Positions 32,917-41,354 of a DNA stretch of 64,000 nucleotides are shown here, piece by piece. The translations under genes and the position numbers were made by a program. Position 1 is the stretch's first letter. Every line of letters begins with the position of its first letter. The notes below the pieces were generated by a model that worked only from the letters and a program-made list of their open reading frames with translations, did no database searches and was not told the DNA's origin. The DNA is taken from assembly GCF_001426485.1 (NCBI RefSeq), contig NZ_LMET01000001.1, positions 358,844-422,843 on the forward strand, in the 5' to 3' direction. Origin of the DNA: Aeromicrobium sp. Root472D3 (GTDB lineage: Bacteria; Actinomycetota; Actinomycetes; Propionibacteriales; Nocardioidaceae).

Positions 32917-34685
32917 CGGGCGGCCTCCGCGGCGGTGTCGGTCGAGTGGTCGGTCAGCAGGGCCGTCGGCACGTCGACGACGCGGGCGCGCAGCCACTCG
33001 CCGACGCCCTTGGCCTGCGGGTCGAGGCGGGTCGACGACGCGACGCCCTCGCCGAGCAGGCCGTGGACGACGACGTTGACGGCGCACAGCGTCGGCAGGA
33101 GGTGGACGTCGACGTCGAGCCCGGCCGCCTCGGGCAGCAGCTCGCGCACCGTCGCGACGTCGAGCAGGCCGACGAGCCAGGCGTAGGCGTCGTCGCGGGC
33201 GGGGTGGTCGGCCGGGATCCAGACGCCGATGTTGGCGTCGCCGCCCTTGTCGCCCGACCGCGCGTGCACCAGGCGTCCGAGCGGGGCACGGGTCGTCGCG
33301 GACGTCCCGCCGAGTGGTGCACTCCCGGCTGCGAGCGGTGCGGTCCGGTCGGACACGCCGTCCCAGATCGACCGATCCGCACCGTTCGCGATGTCCGGGG
33401 CGGGGACGGGTTCGCGGCGGCCGTCGGGGTGCACCACGACGTGGGGGACGTCCGACTGCTCGACGTACGCGGCGCTGTAGACGCCGTAGGGCGTCGCGGC
33501 CGCCGGGGGACGCGAGACGCTGAACCCGGGGTACGACCCGAGCGCGAGCTGGATCGCGGCATCGCTGAAGGCGCGACCGACCGGCTCGGGCGCGGCGCTG
33601 CGGACGTGCATCCGCAGCAGCGACGTGGCCTGCGCCTGCGTCGCCGGGTCGTCGACGCCCGTGCGGTCGAGGTGCCACTCGACGACGTCGGGCCGTGCGC
33701 CCGTCGCGGTCATCGCGGCCTGCATCTGGCGCTGGAGCAGCGCCGCCTTGGCCTCGACGTCGAGGCCTGTCAGCAGGAACTCGACGCTGTTGCGGAAGCC
33801 GCCGACCGAGTTGAGGCAGACCTTCGTGGTGGACGGCGGCGCCTCGCCGACGACTCCCGTGACGGCGACGCGGTCGGGGCCCTGCTGGGTCAGGACCACC
33901 GTGTCGAGACGGGTCGAGACGTCGGGTCCGAGGTAGAGCGGCGACTGCACCTCGTACACGAGCTGGGCCGTGACGGTGTCGACCGTGACGGCCCCTCCCG
34001 TGCCCGCGTGCTTCGTGATGACGACCGAGCCGTCGTCCGAGATCTCGGCGATCGGGAAGCCCAGAGGAGTCGACATGTCGACATCGGCGAATCCGGAGAA
34101 GTTGCCGCCGGTGGCCTGCGTCCCGCACTCGACGACGTGGCCGGCGACGACCGCTCCGGCCAGCCGGTCGAGGTCGTCGCGCCCCCACCCGAAGTGCGCG
34201 ATGGCGGGCCCGACGACGACCGACGCGTCGGTGACGCGCCCCGTCACGACGACGTCGGCTCCCGCCTCGAGGGCTGCGGCGATGCCGAAGGCGCCCAGGT
34301 AGGCGTTGGCGGTCAGGGCGTCCGCGCCGAACCGCTCGCTCAGGTCGTCGCCCTCGACGTGCGCGATCGAGACGTCGACGCCCTGCTCGTCCGCGATGCC
34401 CCGCAGCCGCTCCGCGAGACCCGCCGGGTTGAGGCCGCCGGCGTTCGTGACGATGCGGACCCCACGCTCCGTGGCCAGCCCCATCGTGTCGGCCATCTGC
34501 CGCACGAACGTCTTGGCGTAGCCGAGCGACGGGTCCTTCATGCGGTCACGCCCGAGGATCAGCATCGTGAGCTCGGCGAGGTAGTCGCCCGTCAGGTAGT
34601 CGAGGTCACCACCCTCGAGCATCTCGCGCATCGCCGACAGGCGGTCGCCGTAGTAGCCCGAGCAGTTGCCGACACGGATCGTCAT
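32913..34685 (-). CDS. AtuA-like acyclic terpene utilisation protein (DUF1446)
   Basis: 590 residues. The N-terminal two thirds is DUF1446: RVGNCSGYYGDRLSAMREML, LAELTMLILGRDR, RIVTNAGGLNPAGLAERL, VTGRVTDASVVVGPA and HVVECGTQATGGNFSGF. The last 110 residues form a second AtuA-type domain (LGRLVHARSGDKGGDANIGVWI). AtuA is required for citronellol/geraniol breakdown in Pseudomonas but its reaction is not established. An AtuA homologue beside carboxylase and dehydrogenase genes is a recurrent arrangement, including Rv0976c in the tubercle bacillus cluster. ATGA overlaps on both sides. Confidence 0.85.
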   Translation of the reverse strand: MTIRVGNCSGYYGDRLSAMREMLEGGDLDYLTGDYLAELTMLILGRDRMKDPSLGYAKTFVRQMADTMGLATERGVRIVTNAGGLNPAGLAERLRGIADEQGVDVSIAHVEGDDLSERFGADALTANAYLGAFGIAAALEAGADVVVTGRVTDASVVVGPAIAHFGWGRDDLDRLAGAVVAGHVVECGTQATGGNFSGFADVDMSTPLGFPIAEISDDGSVVITKHAGTGGAVTVDTVTAQLVYEVQSPLYLGPDVSTRLDTVVLTQQGPDRVAVTGVVGEAPPSTTKVCLNSVGGFRNSVEFLLTGLDVEAKAALLQRQMQAAMTATGARPDVVEWHLDRTGVDDPATQAQATSLLRMHVRSAAPEPVGRAFSDAAIQLALGSYPGFSVSRPPAAATPYGVYSAAYVEQSDVPHVVVHPDGRREPVPAPDIANGADRSIWDGVSDRTAPLAAGSAPLGGTSATTRAPLGRLVHARSGDKGGDANIGVWIPADHPARDDAYAWLVGLLDVATVRELLPEAAGLDVDVHLLPTLCAVNVVVHGLLGEGVASSTRLDPQAKGVGEWLRARVVDVPTALLTDHSTDTAAEAAR

Positions 34686-35485
34686 GGGCGGTCGCCCCGG
34701 TCGGCGAGGCGGACGGGATCGGCGCCCGGCATGCCGGCGAAGGCCTGGACGATCGACAGCCAGTGCGCCGCGTGCTCGCCGTGCGCGACGACGTCGACGT
34801 CGTCGAGGTGCCGGCGGCGCGTCGCGAGCAGCGCGAAGTCGTGCCCGGAGCCCGTGACCCGCTCGTCGGCGTCGGCCGGCCCCCACGTCCAGAGGTCGCC
34901 GTCGGGGCCCGTCAGCTCGACCCGGACGTCGACGCCGGGGTCGGTCTCGCCGTGCACGAGATACGCGTAGCCCCGGGCCCGCACCCCGATGTGGCACACG
35001 TGCCGGGCGCGCGACGTCGTGGGGATCGTGATGCCGAGCGCCTCGCCGATGTCGTGGCCATGCGCCCACGTCTCCATGATGCGCGCGGTCGCCATCGAGG
35101 CGGGGCTCATGGGCGGCCCGAACCACGGCACCTTCTCGCCGTCCGGCACGTCGCGCAGGGCCGCGTCGAGCTCGACCCGCCCCTCGCGCCACACCATCAG
35201 CAGGTCGCCCGGCGGGATCAGCGCGGTCTCGGCCGACTGCGCGTCGACGAAGCCCGTGGGGTCGGAGGCGGCGGCCCGCAGCATCTCGGCGAACGCCTCG
35301 GGCTCCTGCAGGGCCGTGAGCGACGCCGTGTCGGTCCAGTGCAGGTGGGCGATCTGGTCGGTGACGGTCCACCCTTCGGGGGTCGTGACGGTCGCCCAGG
35401 CGGGTTCGGCCAGCCCGGCGACCCACTGGTCGAGCTGCACGCTCTCGGCCGTCAGGTCGGACAGGACGTCGTCGAGGGTGCTCAT
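34682..35485 (-). CDS. TIGR03084-family metal-binding (DinB/MDMPI-like) protein
   Basis: 267 residues. The N-terminal four-helix metal fold shows DQIAHLHWTD (His ligands), then TARIMETWAHGHDIGEALGI (Glu-x3-His-x-His). A C-terminal domain has WTWGPADADERVTGSGHDFALLATRRRH. The layout fits the TIGR03084 family related to mycothiol maleylpyruvate isomerase, so a thiol-dependent isomerase or transferase role is possible but not shown. It overlaps the TetR gene and the AtuA-like gene by 4 bases each, inside the branched acyl-CoA operon. Confidence 0.8.
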   Translation of the reverse strand: MSTLDDVLSDLTAESVQLDQWVAGLAEPAWATVTTPEGWTVTDQIAHLHWTDTASLTALQEPEAFAEMLRAAASDPTGFVDAQSAETALIPPGDLLMVWREGRVELDAALRDVPDGEKVPWFGPPMSPASMATARIMETWAHGHDIGEALGITIPTTSRARHVCHIGVRARGYAYLVHGETDPGVDVRVELTGPDGDLWTWGPADADERVTGSGHDFALLATRRRHLDDVDVVAHGEHAAHWLSIVQAFAGMPGADPVRLADRGDRP

Positions 35486-36090
35486 GACATCTCCAGCTCG
35501 TGCTCGAGGACCGTGGCCCATGAATCGAGGACGGTCGCCCGTCGTCGTGCGTCGTCGGTCAGCGAGGCGGCCAGACCCAGGCCGCGGACGAGGTCGAGCG
35601 TCGCCTGGACGAGCTGGCGGTTGTCGCCCTTGGTCTCGTCGATGCCGAGCAGCTCGAGCGCGTAGGCGTGCGTCTCGCGCCCGATCCGCCGCTCCAGGGG
35701 CGCGACCGACTCGCGCAGCTCGGCGTCGGTGCGGGCCGCGACCCACAGCTCGAGCGCGGCGAAGAACACCGGCGACACGAACTGGTCGGCCAGGATGTCG
35801 AGCACGCCACGGATGCGGTGGTCGCCCGTGAGGCGGTCGGCGTGCCGCCGCATGTCGTCGCGGCGACGGTCGGTCAGGTGCTCGACCGCCGCGACCACGA
35901 GGGCCTGCTTGCTCGGGAAGTGGTGCAGCTGCGCACCGCGGCTGACTCCTGCGCGCCGGCTCACGACGGTCGTCGTGGTGCCCGACCAGCCGAGCTCGAC
36001 GAGCGAGTCGACCGTCGCCTCCATCAGGCGCAGGCGCATCGCGCGGGTGCGCTCGCCCTGGGTCGCGCGCACGGCGGCTTCGGTCGTCAC
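35482..36090 (-). CDS. TetR-family regulator of the carboxylase operon
   Basis: 202 residues from a GTG at 36090. The helix-turn-helix reads TTVVSRRAGVSRGAQLHHFPSKQALVVAA (about residues 36-64). The HHFPSK form is typical of TetR proteins controlling lipid and acyl-CoA genes. A longer frame to 36126 would need a TTG start. The GTG is preferred because CATGCT lies six bases upstream with TTGACT 18 bases before that, a leaderless promoter. A palindrome at 36115-36140 covers the -35. It is the first gene of the operon, so probably autoregulated by an acyl-CoA ligand. Confidence 0.87.
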   Translation of the reverse strand: MTTEAAVRATQGERTRAMRLRLMEATVDSLVELGWSGTTTTVVSRRAGVSRGAQLHHFPSKQALVVAAVEHLTDRRRDDMRRHADRLTGDHRIRGVLDILADQFVSPVFFAALELWVAARTDAELRESVAPLERRIGRETHAYALELLGIDETKGDNRQLVQATLDLVRGLGLAASLTDDARRRATVLDSWATVLEHELEMS

Positions 36091-36114
36091 CCGACCAGCA
36101 TGCGCCGAGAACAC

Positions 36115-36140
36115 ACAAACAGTCAAGCCTGCTTGTTTGT
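36115..36140. promoter_or_regulatory. TetR operator candidate of the carboxylase operon
   Basis: A 26-bp dyad: outer arms ACAAAC (36115-36120) and GTTTGT (36135-36140), inner perfect palindrome CAAGC-CT-GCTTG (36124-36135). It covers TTGACT, the minus-strand -35 of the TetR gene, and borders TTGTCT, the plus-strand -35 of the lipoprotein gene. A bound repressor could therefore silence both directions. Confidence 0.65.
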
Positions 36141-36165
36141 CTCGAGGGTGCGCGGCGAATATAAG
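36137..36165 (+). promoter_or_regulatory. Promoter upstream of the PepSY-like lipoprotein gene
   Basis: TTGTCT (36137-36142) and TATAAG (36160-36165) are separated by 17 bases, a good vegetative promoter on the plus strand. The transcript would start near 36172, giving a leader of about 96 bases before the ATG at 36268. The -35 overlaps the right arm of the TetR operator. Confidence 0.5.
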
Positions 36166-36267
36166 AACGCCCTCACGGCGGTCTCACAGCGTGCTCACGT
36201 GCAGGCGGTGGGATGGGGTCATCGACACTCCCCCTCCCGCTCACCCACCCCGATCACAGGAGACACC

Positions 36268-36846
36268 ATGCGCACCACCTCGTTCCGCCCCCGCCTCGCC
36301 GCCGTCGGCGCGATCTCGGCCCTCGCCCTCACGCTCGGCGCCTGCGGGGGCAGCGACGACGAGGCCCTGTCGTCCGGAGACCGCGAGAAGGCCTCGGCCG
36401 CGGCGCTCGCGTACGTCGGCGGAGGCGCCGTCACGGACGCCGAGCGCGGCGACGGCGACGACCGGTACGAGTACCAGGTCGAGGTCACGCTCCCGAACGG
36501 CACCGACATCGACGTCGAGCTCGACGACTCCTTCGCCGTGACCAACAGCCCGCCGAAGGCCGCCGACTTCGCGACCGACGACCCGTCGGCCACGCCGACC
36601 GGCGCGGCACCCACCGACGCCTCGCCGTCGGCCGTCGCCCCCGAGGACGACCGCGGCCTGCTCGGCGAGACCAGGACGAAGGCCGAGGCCGCCGCCCTCA
36701 AGGCCACCGGCGAGGGACGCGTCACCGGGACCAGCGGGAGCGACGACGCCGACCACGTGTACGAGGTCGACGTGCTGCTGCCGAGCGGCGAGGACGTCAC
36801 GGTCGAGCTCGACGCCGACTTCGCCGTCACCACGATCGATCGCTGA
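36268..36846 (+). CDS. Lipoprotein with duplicated PepSY-like domain
   Basis: 192 residues. The signal sequence ends in a lipobox, LTLGAC, with Cys26 as the lipidated residue. Two repeats follow: AAALAYVGGGAVTDAE...YEYQVEVTLPNGTDIDVELDDSFAVT and AAALKATGEGRVTGTSGS...YEVDVLLPSGEDVTVELDADFAVT. They are about 50 residues each and separated by an acidic Ala/Pro/Thr linker. The helix-then-hairpin pattern is that of PepSY (YkoI) domains, often found in extracytoplasmic regulators or inhibitors. ATG with AGGAGA upstream. Probably anchored on the outer face of the membrane; partner unknown. Confidence 0.8.
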   Translation: MRTTSFRPRLAAVGAISALALTLGACGGSDDEALSSGDREKASAAALAYVGGGAVTDAERGDGDDRYEYQVEVTLPNGTDIDVELDDSFAVTNSPPKAADFATDDPSATPTGAAPTDASPSAVAPEDDRGLLGETRTKAEAAALKATGEGRVTGTSGSDDADHVYEVDVLLPSGEDVTVELDADFAVTTIDR

Positions 36847-36857
36847 CAGCTGTCAGC
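36842..36857. promoter_or_regulatory. Perfect 16-bp palindrome across the lipoprotein stop codon
   Basis: GCTGACAGCTGTCAGC is a perfect palindrome with no loop, including the TGA of the lipoprotein gene. TAGGCT (36887-36892), the likely -10 of the DUF3352 gene, lies 30 bases on. With no loop and no U-tract it is a better protein-binding site than a terminator. Confidence 0.4.
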
Positions 36858-36927
36858 AGGCGGTGAGACAGGGCGTCCTCCTCGGCTAGGCTCAGACGAC
36901 CCAAGAATCCGCTGAGAAGGATCCCGC

Positions 36928-38763
36928 ATGAGCGACCAGACTCCCGTCCCGCCTCCTCCGCCGCCGCCCCCGTCCGAGCCGAGCGTCGTCCGGGCTCCGT
37001 CCGCCGCCGCGGCACCGCCGCCCCCGCCGCCCCCGCCGGCGCCCGACGCCCCGGCCGCGACCGGCGGCGGCACGCGCGGTCGCGGTGCGCGCACGGCGAT
37101 CGTCGGCGGCGTGGCGGCGGCGCTCGTGCTGGGCGGCGGGCTCGGCGCCTACGCGGTCTACGACCGGCTCAGCGGAGGCGGCACCCAGCCCGACGACGTC
37201 CTGCCGGCCTCGACCCAGATCTACGCGCGGGTCGACCTCGACCCGTCCGCGAGCCAGAAGATCGACCTGTTCACGCTGCTGCGCAAGGTGCCCGACCTCG
37301 CCGACGAGGCCGGCATCACGAGCGACGAGGCCGACATCCGCGAGCTCGTCTTCCCGCAGATCCTCGCCGCCTCGTGCGACGACGTCGACTACGAGAAGGA
37401 CGTCGAGCCGTGGATCGGCGACCGCATCGGCGTCGGCGCCAACGTCGAGGACAAGACGGCCGTCATCGCCGTCCAGGTCACCGACGAGTCGAGGTCGCGC
37501 GACGGCATCAAGCAGCTGTTCGAGTGCGCCGGCGAGGACTACGGCCTGGCCTACCTCGACGGATACGCGCTGATCTCGCCGAAGCAGGCCGACGTCGACC
37601 AGGCCGTCGCGGCCACGAAGAAGGCGTCGCTGGCCGACAGCGAGAAGTTCTCCGAGGACGTCGACGAGCTCGGCGAGCAGGGTGTCGCCTCGGCGTGGAT
37701 CGACCTCGAGGCGCTGTCGTCGATCCCCCAGGCCAAGGAGGCGCTCGGCACCGAGCTCGACCGGGTCGTCGCGATGGGCTCGGTCGCCACGGCGCTGCGC
37801 GCCGACGGCGACGCGATCGAGCTCGCCGTGCTGAGCGGCGTCGACGAGAAGCGCAGGAGCACCACGAAGGGGACCCCGCTCGGCAAGCTCCCCGCCGACA
37901 CCGTCGCCGCCCTGTCGGTCGCCGGTGTCGGTGACCAGGTCTCCGAGGCGTACGACTCGTTCGTCGAGGAGCTCGACCGGCAGTTCTCCGGCGGCGCCGG
38001 TGACACGGGCCTCGACGGCACCGCGTCCGACCCGTCCGACGCCCTGGCCGACCCGGTCCTGGCGACCGTCCCGACCCCCGATGTCCCGACCGTCCCGACG
38101 CCCGACGTCCCGACGTTCCCGACGCCGACGACCGAGCCGTCGGACCCGACCGAGCCGGCCGACCCGTTCGGCTCCGACCCGACCGATCCGTTCGCGAGCC
38201 CGGGCTTCGACGTCGAGCGCTTCCTCGACAGCATCGAGGCCGAGACGGGGCTGCAGCTGCCCGCGGACCTCGAGACGCTCTTCGGCGACAACCTGACCCT
38301 CGCGATCGGCTCGAAGAACCTCGAGAAGCTGCCGACGCTCTCGGGTCCCGAGGGCCTCAGCACGCTCGACCTGGCGCTCGCACTGACGTCCGAGAAGGCC
38401 CCTGCCCTCGACCTGGTGCAGCGCATCGCGAAGCTGGCCGGCGACAATGGCATCCCCCTCGTCGCGTCGCCGACCGACGACGGCGCCGTGCTCGCGACCA
38501 ACCAGGGAGCCGCCGACGAGATCGCCGATCCCGACGGGTCGCTGGGCGACCAGGACGCCTTCACGAGCGTGATCCCCGACGGCGACGCCGTCGGCGGCCT
38601 CTACGTCGACATCGGCACGATCCTCGACCGGCTGCTCGAGGCCGATCCGCCGGCCGACGTGCGCAAGGGCATCGAGTCGGCCAAGGCCCTGCGGGCCCTC
38701 GGCGCCTCGTCGACGACGGACGGAGACCGCTCGCTGACCCGCGTGCGCCTGTCGTTCAAGTAG
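36928..38763 (+). CDS. DUF3352-like membrane-anchored surface protein
   Basis: 611 residues. A cytosolic N-terminus rich in poly-Pro (two runs of seven or more Pro) precedes one membrane segment (TAIVGGVAAALVLGGGLGAYAV, about residues 55-76). The large extracytoplasmic part matches DUF3352 proteins: DDVLPASTQIYARVDLDPSASQKI, a conserved Cys pair (ILAASCDD, KQLFECAGED), and a disordered acidic Pro/Thr/Asp linker at about 370-425 with near-repeats VPTVPTPDVPTFPTP. ATG with GAGAAGGA upstream. DUF3352 has no known activity. The poly-Pro tail suggests interaction with cytosolic partners and may need EF-P for translation. Confidence 0.78.
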   Translation: MSDQTPVPPPPPPPPSEPSVVRAPSAAAAPPPPPPPPAPDAPAATGGGTRGRGARTAIVGGVAAALVLGGGLGAYAVYDRLSGGGTQPDDVLPASTQIYARVDLDPSASQKIDLFTLLRKVPDLADEAGITSDEADIRELVFPQILAASCDDVDYEKDVEPWIGDRIGVGANVEDKTAVIAVQVTDESRSRDGIKQLFECAGEDYGLAYLDGYALISPKQADVDQAVAATKKASLADSEKFSEDVDELGEQGVASAWIDLEALSSIPQAKEALGTELDRVVAMGSVATALRADGDAIELAVLSGVDEKRRSTTKGTPLGKLPADTVAALSVAGVGDQVSEAYDSFVEELDRQFSGGAGDTGLDGTASDPSDALADPVLATVPTPDVPTVPTPDVPTFPTPTTEPSDPTEPADPFGSDPTDPFASPGFDVERFLDSIEAETGLQLPADLETLFGDNLTLAIGSKNLEKLPTLSGPEGLSTLDLALALTSEKAPALDLVQRIAKLAGDNGIPLVASPTDDGAVLATNQGAADEIADPDGSLGDQDAFTSVIPDGDAVGGLYVDIGTILDRLLEADPPADVRKGIESAKALRALGASSTTDGDRSLTRVRLSFK

Positions 38764-38829
38764 TCACGCACCCGACGCCGGGGACGGACCGCTCGCTGCG
38801 GCTCGTCCCCGGCGTCGTCGCGTCGTGGG

Positions 38830-39984
38830 TCAGGCGGCCGAGTCGGGGACCATGCCCGCGATCTGCTCGGTGTGCGCCTCGGGGTCGACCGATGCGGGAC
38901 GGTCGAGCTCGCCGACCGCCCGCCGGGCGAAGTCGGCCGCCAGCTGCAGGGCCATCTCGCTCTCGGGCAGGACGTCGGCCAGCACGGGGAACGCGTGCAC
39001 CTGCTTGCGCCACAGGTGGGTCTCGACCTCGACCCCCCGCTGCGACAGCAGCAGCGCCATCGCCTCGACCTCGGGTCGCAGCATCTCGTCCTCGACCGCC
39101 ACGAAGAACGTCGGCGACGAGATGTAGGCGCTGGCGTGCAGCGGCGAGGCGTACCCCTCGATCGAGGATCCCTCGGGCAGCCAGCGCTCACGGATCTTGG
39201 CGAGCCGCTTGACCGGCAGGTACGCGTCACGCGCCGGCGCGACCCGCACGACCTCCTTGTCCTCGCGATCGGGGTCGACGCTCAGCAGCGGCGAGAACCC
39301 CAGCAGGGCGGCGGGTGCCTGCAGGCGACGTCGGGTCGCGAGCTCGGCGATCTTCATCGTCAGGTACCCGCCGGCCGAGTCGCCCGCGACGACGATCTTG
39401 TCGGGGTGCGACGTCTCGTCGAGCAGGGCCTGGTACGCCGTGATCGCGTCGTGCACCGAGTCGGCGATCGACCCTTCGGGCAGCTGCACGTAGTCGACCG
39501 ACACGACGGTCGCGCCGGTCTTGAGCGCGAGCCGCTCGCAGATGCGGCGGTGGGTCTCGATGCCGCACGAGAAGAAGCCGCCCCCGTGCAGGTAGAGGAT
39601 CGTCATGTCGCTCTCGGGGCCGAAGCGGTGCGTCATCGCCTCGACGCGCACGCCGCCCAGCTCGTGCTGGACGGGCTCGACGTAGCGCGAGCGCGGGCCA
39701 CGGGACGAGAACGTGTCGAGCGCCCTGATCGCCGCGAGCGAGCGGTCGTTGATCGGCGTGTACTGCAGCAGCGGCTTGAAGACGATGCGCATCGTGCGCT
39801 GCAGCAGCCGCGCGCGCAGGCTGAACGACTCGTGCACGATCGCCTCGTCGTACACGACCCGCATGGGGCCGCGGCCGCTGCGGACCGGCCGGTCGCGCTG
39901 CGGACGTTGACGTCGACGAGGCACCAGGCCCAGGAGCCGGGCCGCACGGTCACGGACGGGAGACCACCACATGACGGCCAGCAT
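38830..39984 (-). CDS. Alpha/beta hydrolase of the HSL-type esterase family
   Basis: 384 residues. The hormone-sensitive-lipase signature YLHGGGFFSCG (oxyanion hole, about residue 134) is followed by the nucleophile VVAGDSAGGYL and a C-terminal acid/His region (AVEDEMLRPE, WRKQVHAFP). This set is typical of bacterial carboxylesterases and steryl acetyl hydrolases. No signal peptide; the N-terminus is basic. The ATG at 39984 is six bases after CATACT, a leaderless arrangement that supports it over the in-frame ATG four codons later. Substrate unknown; monocistronic. Confidence 0.82.
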   Translation of the reverse strand: MLAVMWWSPVRDRAARLLGLVPRRRQRPQRDRPVRSGRGPMRVVYDEAIVHESFSLRARLLQRTMRIVFKPLLQYTPINDRSLAAIRALDTFSSRGPRSRYVEPVQHELGGVRVEAMTHRFGPESDMTILYLHGGGFFSCGIETHRRICERLALKTGATVVSVDYVQLPEGSIADSVHDAITAYQALLDETSHPDKIVVAGDSAGGYLTMKIAELATRRRLQAPAALLGFSPLLSVDPDREDKEVVRVAPARDAYLPVKRLAKIRERWLPEGSSIEGYASPLHASAYISSPTFFVAVEDEMLRPEVEAMALLLSQRGVEVETHLWRKQVHAFPVLADVLPESEMALQLAADFARRAVGELDRPASVDPEAHTEQIAGMVPDSAA

Positions 39985-40032
39985 ACCCGCAGTATGTGAG
40001 GGTGCAGGGGCCGAAACCCCTGCACGGCCGGG

Positions 40033-40686
40033 CTAGTCGGCCTGGAAGCGCGCGTCGACCTCGACCCGGACGACGATCTCGGCCGGCGTCAGGTCGAGCT
40101 CGGGACCCTGGCCGTCGGACAGCGCGAACGCCTTCGCCATCGGCGCCGCCGGCGCCTCGCCGGGGCCCGTCAGCATGCCGGGGTCGGCGAGCTGGACCGC
40201 CACGACCTTGCCGCGGCGCACCGCGGTGGCGTACGCCTGGGCCTTGACGACGGCGTCGTCGACCGCCGCCTTGCGCACCTCGGCCTCGACGACCCGGCGG
40301 CTCTTGGCGCTGACGTCCCACACGACACCGCCGACCTCGACGCCGTCGACGCTCGACCAGTGGTCGAGGAAGCTGCTGAGCCGCTCGAAGTCGGTGAACT
40401 CGGCCCGCACCCGCACCCTGGCCACGTGCACCGCGGGCCCACGCCGTCCGTCGCCGTCCCACGGCCGGTGGCTGAACACGCGCACCTGGTCGCTCGACCA
40501 CGTCTCGACGGCCCGCAGGTCGGCGAGCTCCTTGAGCTGGCCCGTCAGCGGGTCCTGGATCGCGAGGGCGTCGGCGAACGCCTGCGCCTTGTCGGACCTC
40601 TCGATCGCGGCGGCCAACGAGACGGTGGCCCGTTCGGCGGGGTGGTGCTGCTCCGCGGAGCCGCGGACGGTGATGTCGAGCGTCAT
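40033..40686 (-). CDS. SIMPL/DUF541-domain protein
   Basis: 217 residues. The SIMPL pattern is visible: ITVRGSAEQHHPAERATVSLAA at the start, VEVGGVVWDVSAKSRRVVEAEVRKAAVDDAVVKAQAYA in the middle and PAEIVVRVEVDARF at the end. Unlike many DUF541 proteins it has no signal peptide, so it is probably cytosolic. Role unknown. CAAGAT six bases before the ATG suggests a leaderless mRNA. It stands alone between an esterase and a divergent thioesterase. Confidence 0.75.
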   Translation of the reverse strand: MTLDITVRGSAEQHHPAERATVSLAAAIERSDKAQAFADALAIQDPLTGQLKELADLRAVETWSSDQVRVFSHRPWDGDGRRGPAVHVARVRVRAEFTDFERLSSFLDHWSSVDGVEVGGVVWDVSAKSRRVVEAEVRKAAVDDAVVKAQAYATAVRRGKVVAVQLADPGMLTGPGEAPAAPMAKAFALSDGQGPELDLTPAEIVVRVEVDARFQAD

Positions 40687-40803
40687 GGCGCCATCTTGCC
40701 CCATGCCGGGTGCCGGCACTGCCCGGATCGGGCGCCGCGGTCCCCCGCTAGGCTCGCGGCACCCGATCACCTGGCGACACGACGGCGACGACGAAGAGGC
40801 ACG

Positions 40804-41304
40804 ATGACCGAGCAGACGCAGAAGTCGAAGACCATCACGTGGGTCGACCCGCTCCCCCAGGCCGCGCTGGCACGGACGATGTCCGGGCTGGACTACCTGC
40901 AGGCCATCATCGACGGCGACGTCCCGGGCGCCCCGATCGCGAGCCACATCAACATGGAGTTCGTCAGCGTCGAGACCGGCACCGCCGTCATGGCCGCGAC
41001 CCCGGACGAGTCGCACTACAACCCCATCGGGTCGGTGCACGGCGGCTTCTTCGCGACGCTGCTCGACTCGGTCTGCGGGTGCGCGGTGCAGACGACGCTG
41101 CCGGCCGGCACGGCGTACACGTCGCTCGACCTCACGGTCAGCTTCCTGCGCGGCATCACGGTCGACACCGGTCGGGTCGTCGCGACCGGCCGCGTGACCA
41201 AGCCCGGGTCGAGGGCCGCCTTCGTCGAGGCCGACATCAAGGACGCCGCCGGTCGCCTGCTGGCCACCGCGACGTCGACGTGCCTGGTCTTCCCGGTCGG
41301 CTGA
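40804..41304 (+). CDS. PaaI-family thioesterase (hot-dog fold)
   Basis: 166 residues. The hot-dog thioesterase core reads YNPIGSVHGGFFATLLDSVCGCAVQTTLPAG, with HGGF and the helix Asp characteristic of PaaI/YdiI members, then YTSLDLTVSFLRGI and TGRVTKPGSRAAFVEADIKD. It hydrolyses an acyl or aryl-CoA in the cytosol, probably as a tetramer. A TAGGCT -10 (40749-40754) and GAAGAGG Shine-Dalgarno precede the ATG. It is 50 bases upstream of the phosphofructokinase gene, without an evident functional link. Confidence 0.85.
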   Translation: MTEQTQKSKTITWVDPLPQAALARTMSGLDYLQAIIDGDVPGAPIASHINMEFVSVETGTAVMAATPDESHYNPIGSVHGGFFATLLDSVCGCAVQTTLPAGTAYTSLDLTVSFLRGITVDTGRVVATGRVTKPGSRAAFVEADIKDAAGRLLATATSTCLVFPVG

Positions 41305-41354
41305 GCCTGCCGGAAGGCCCGAACGTGAGGTTCTCCTCGGAGTAGGATCGCCTC

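Noticed and set aside
35482-36126. Longer TetR reading frame starting at 36126
   Set aside because: It would need a TTG start inside the operator. The GTG at 36090 has a matching leaderless promoter.
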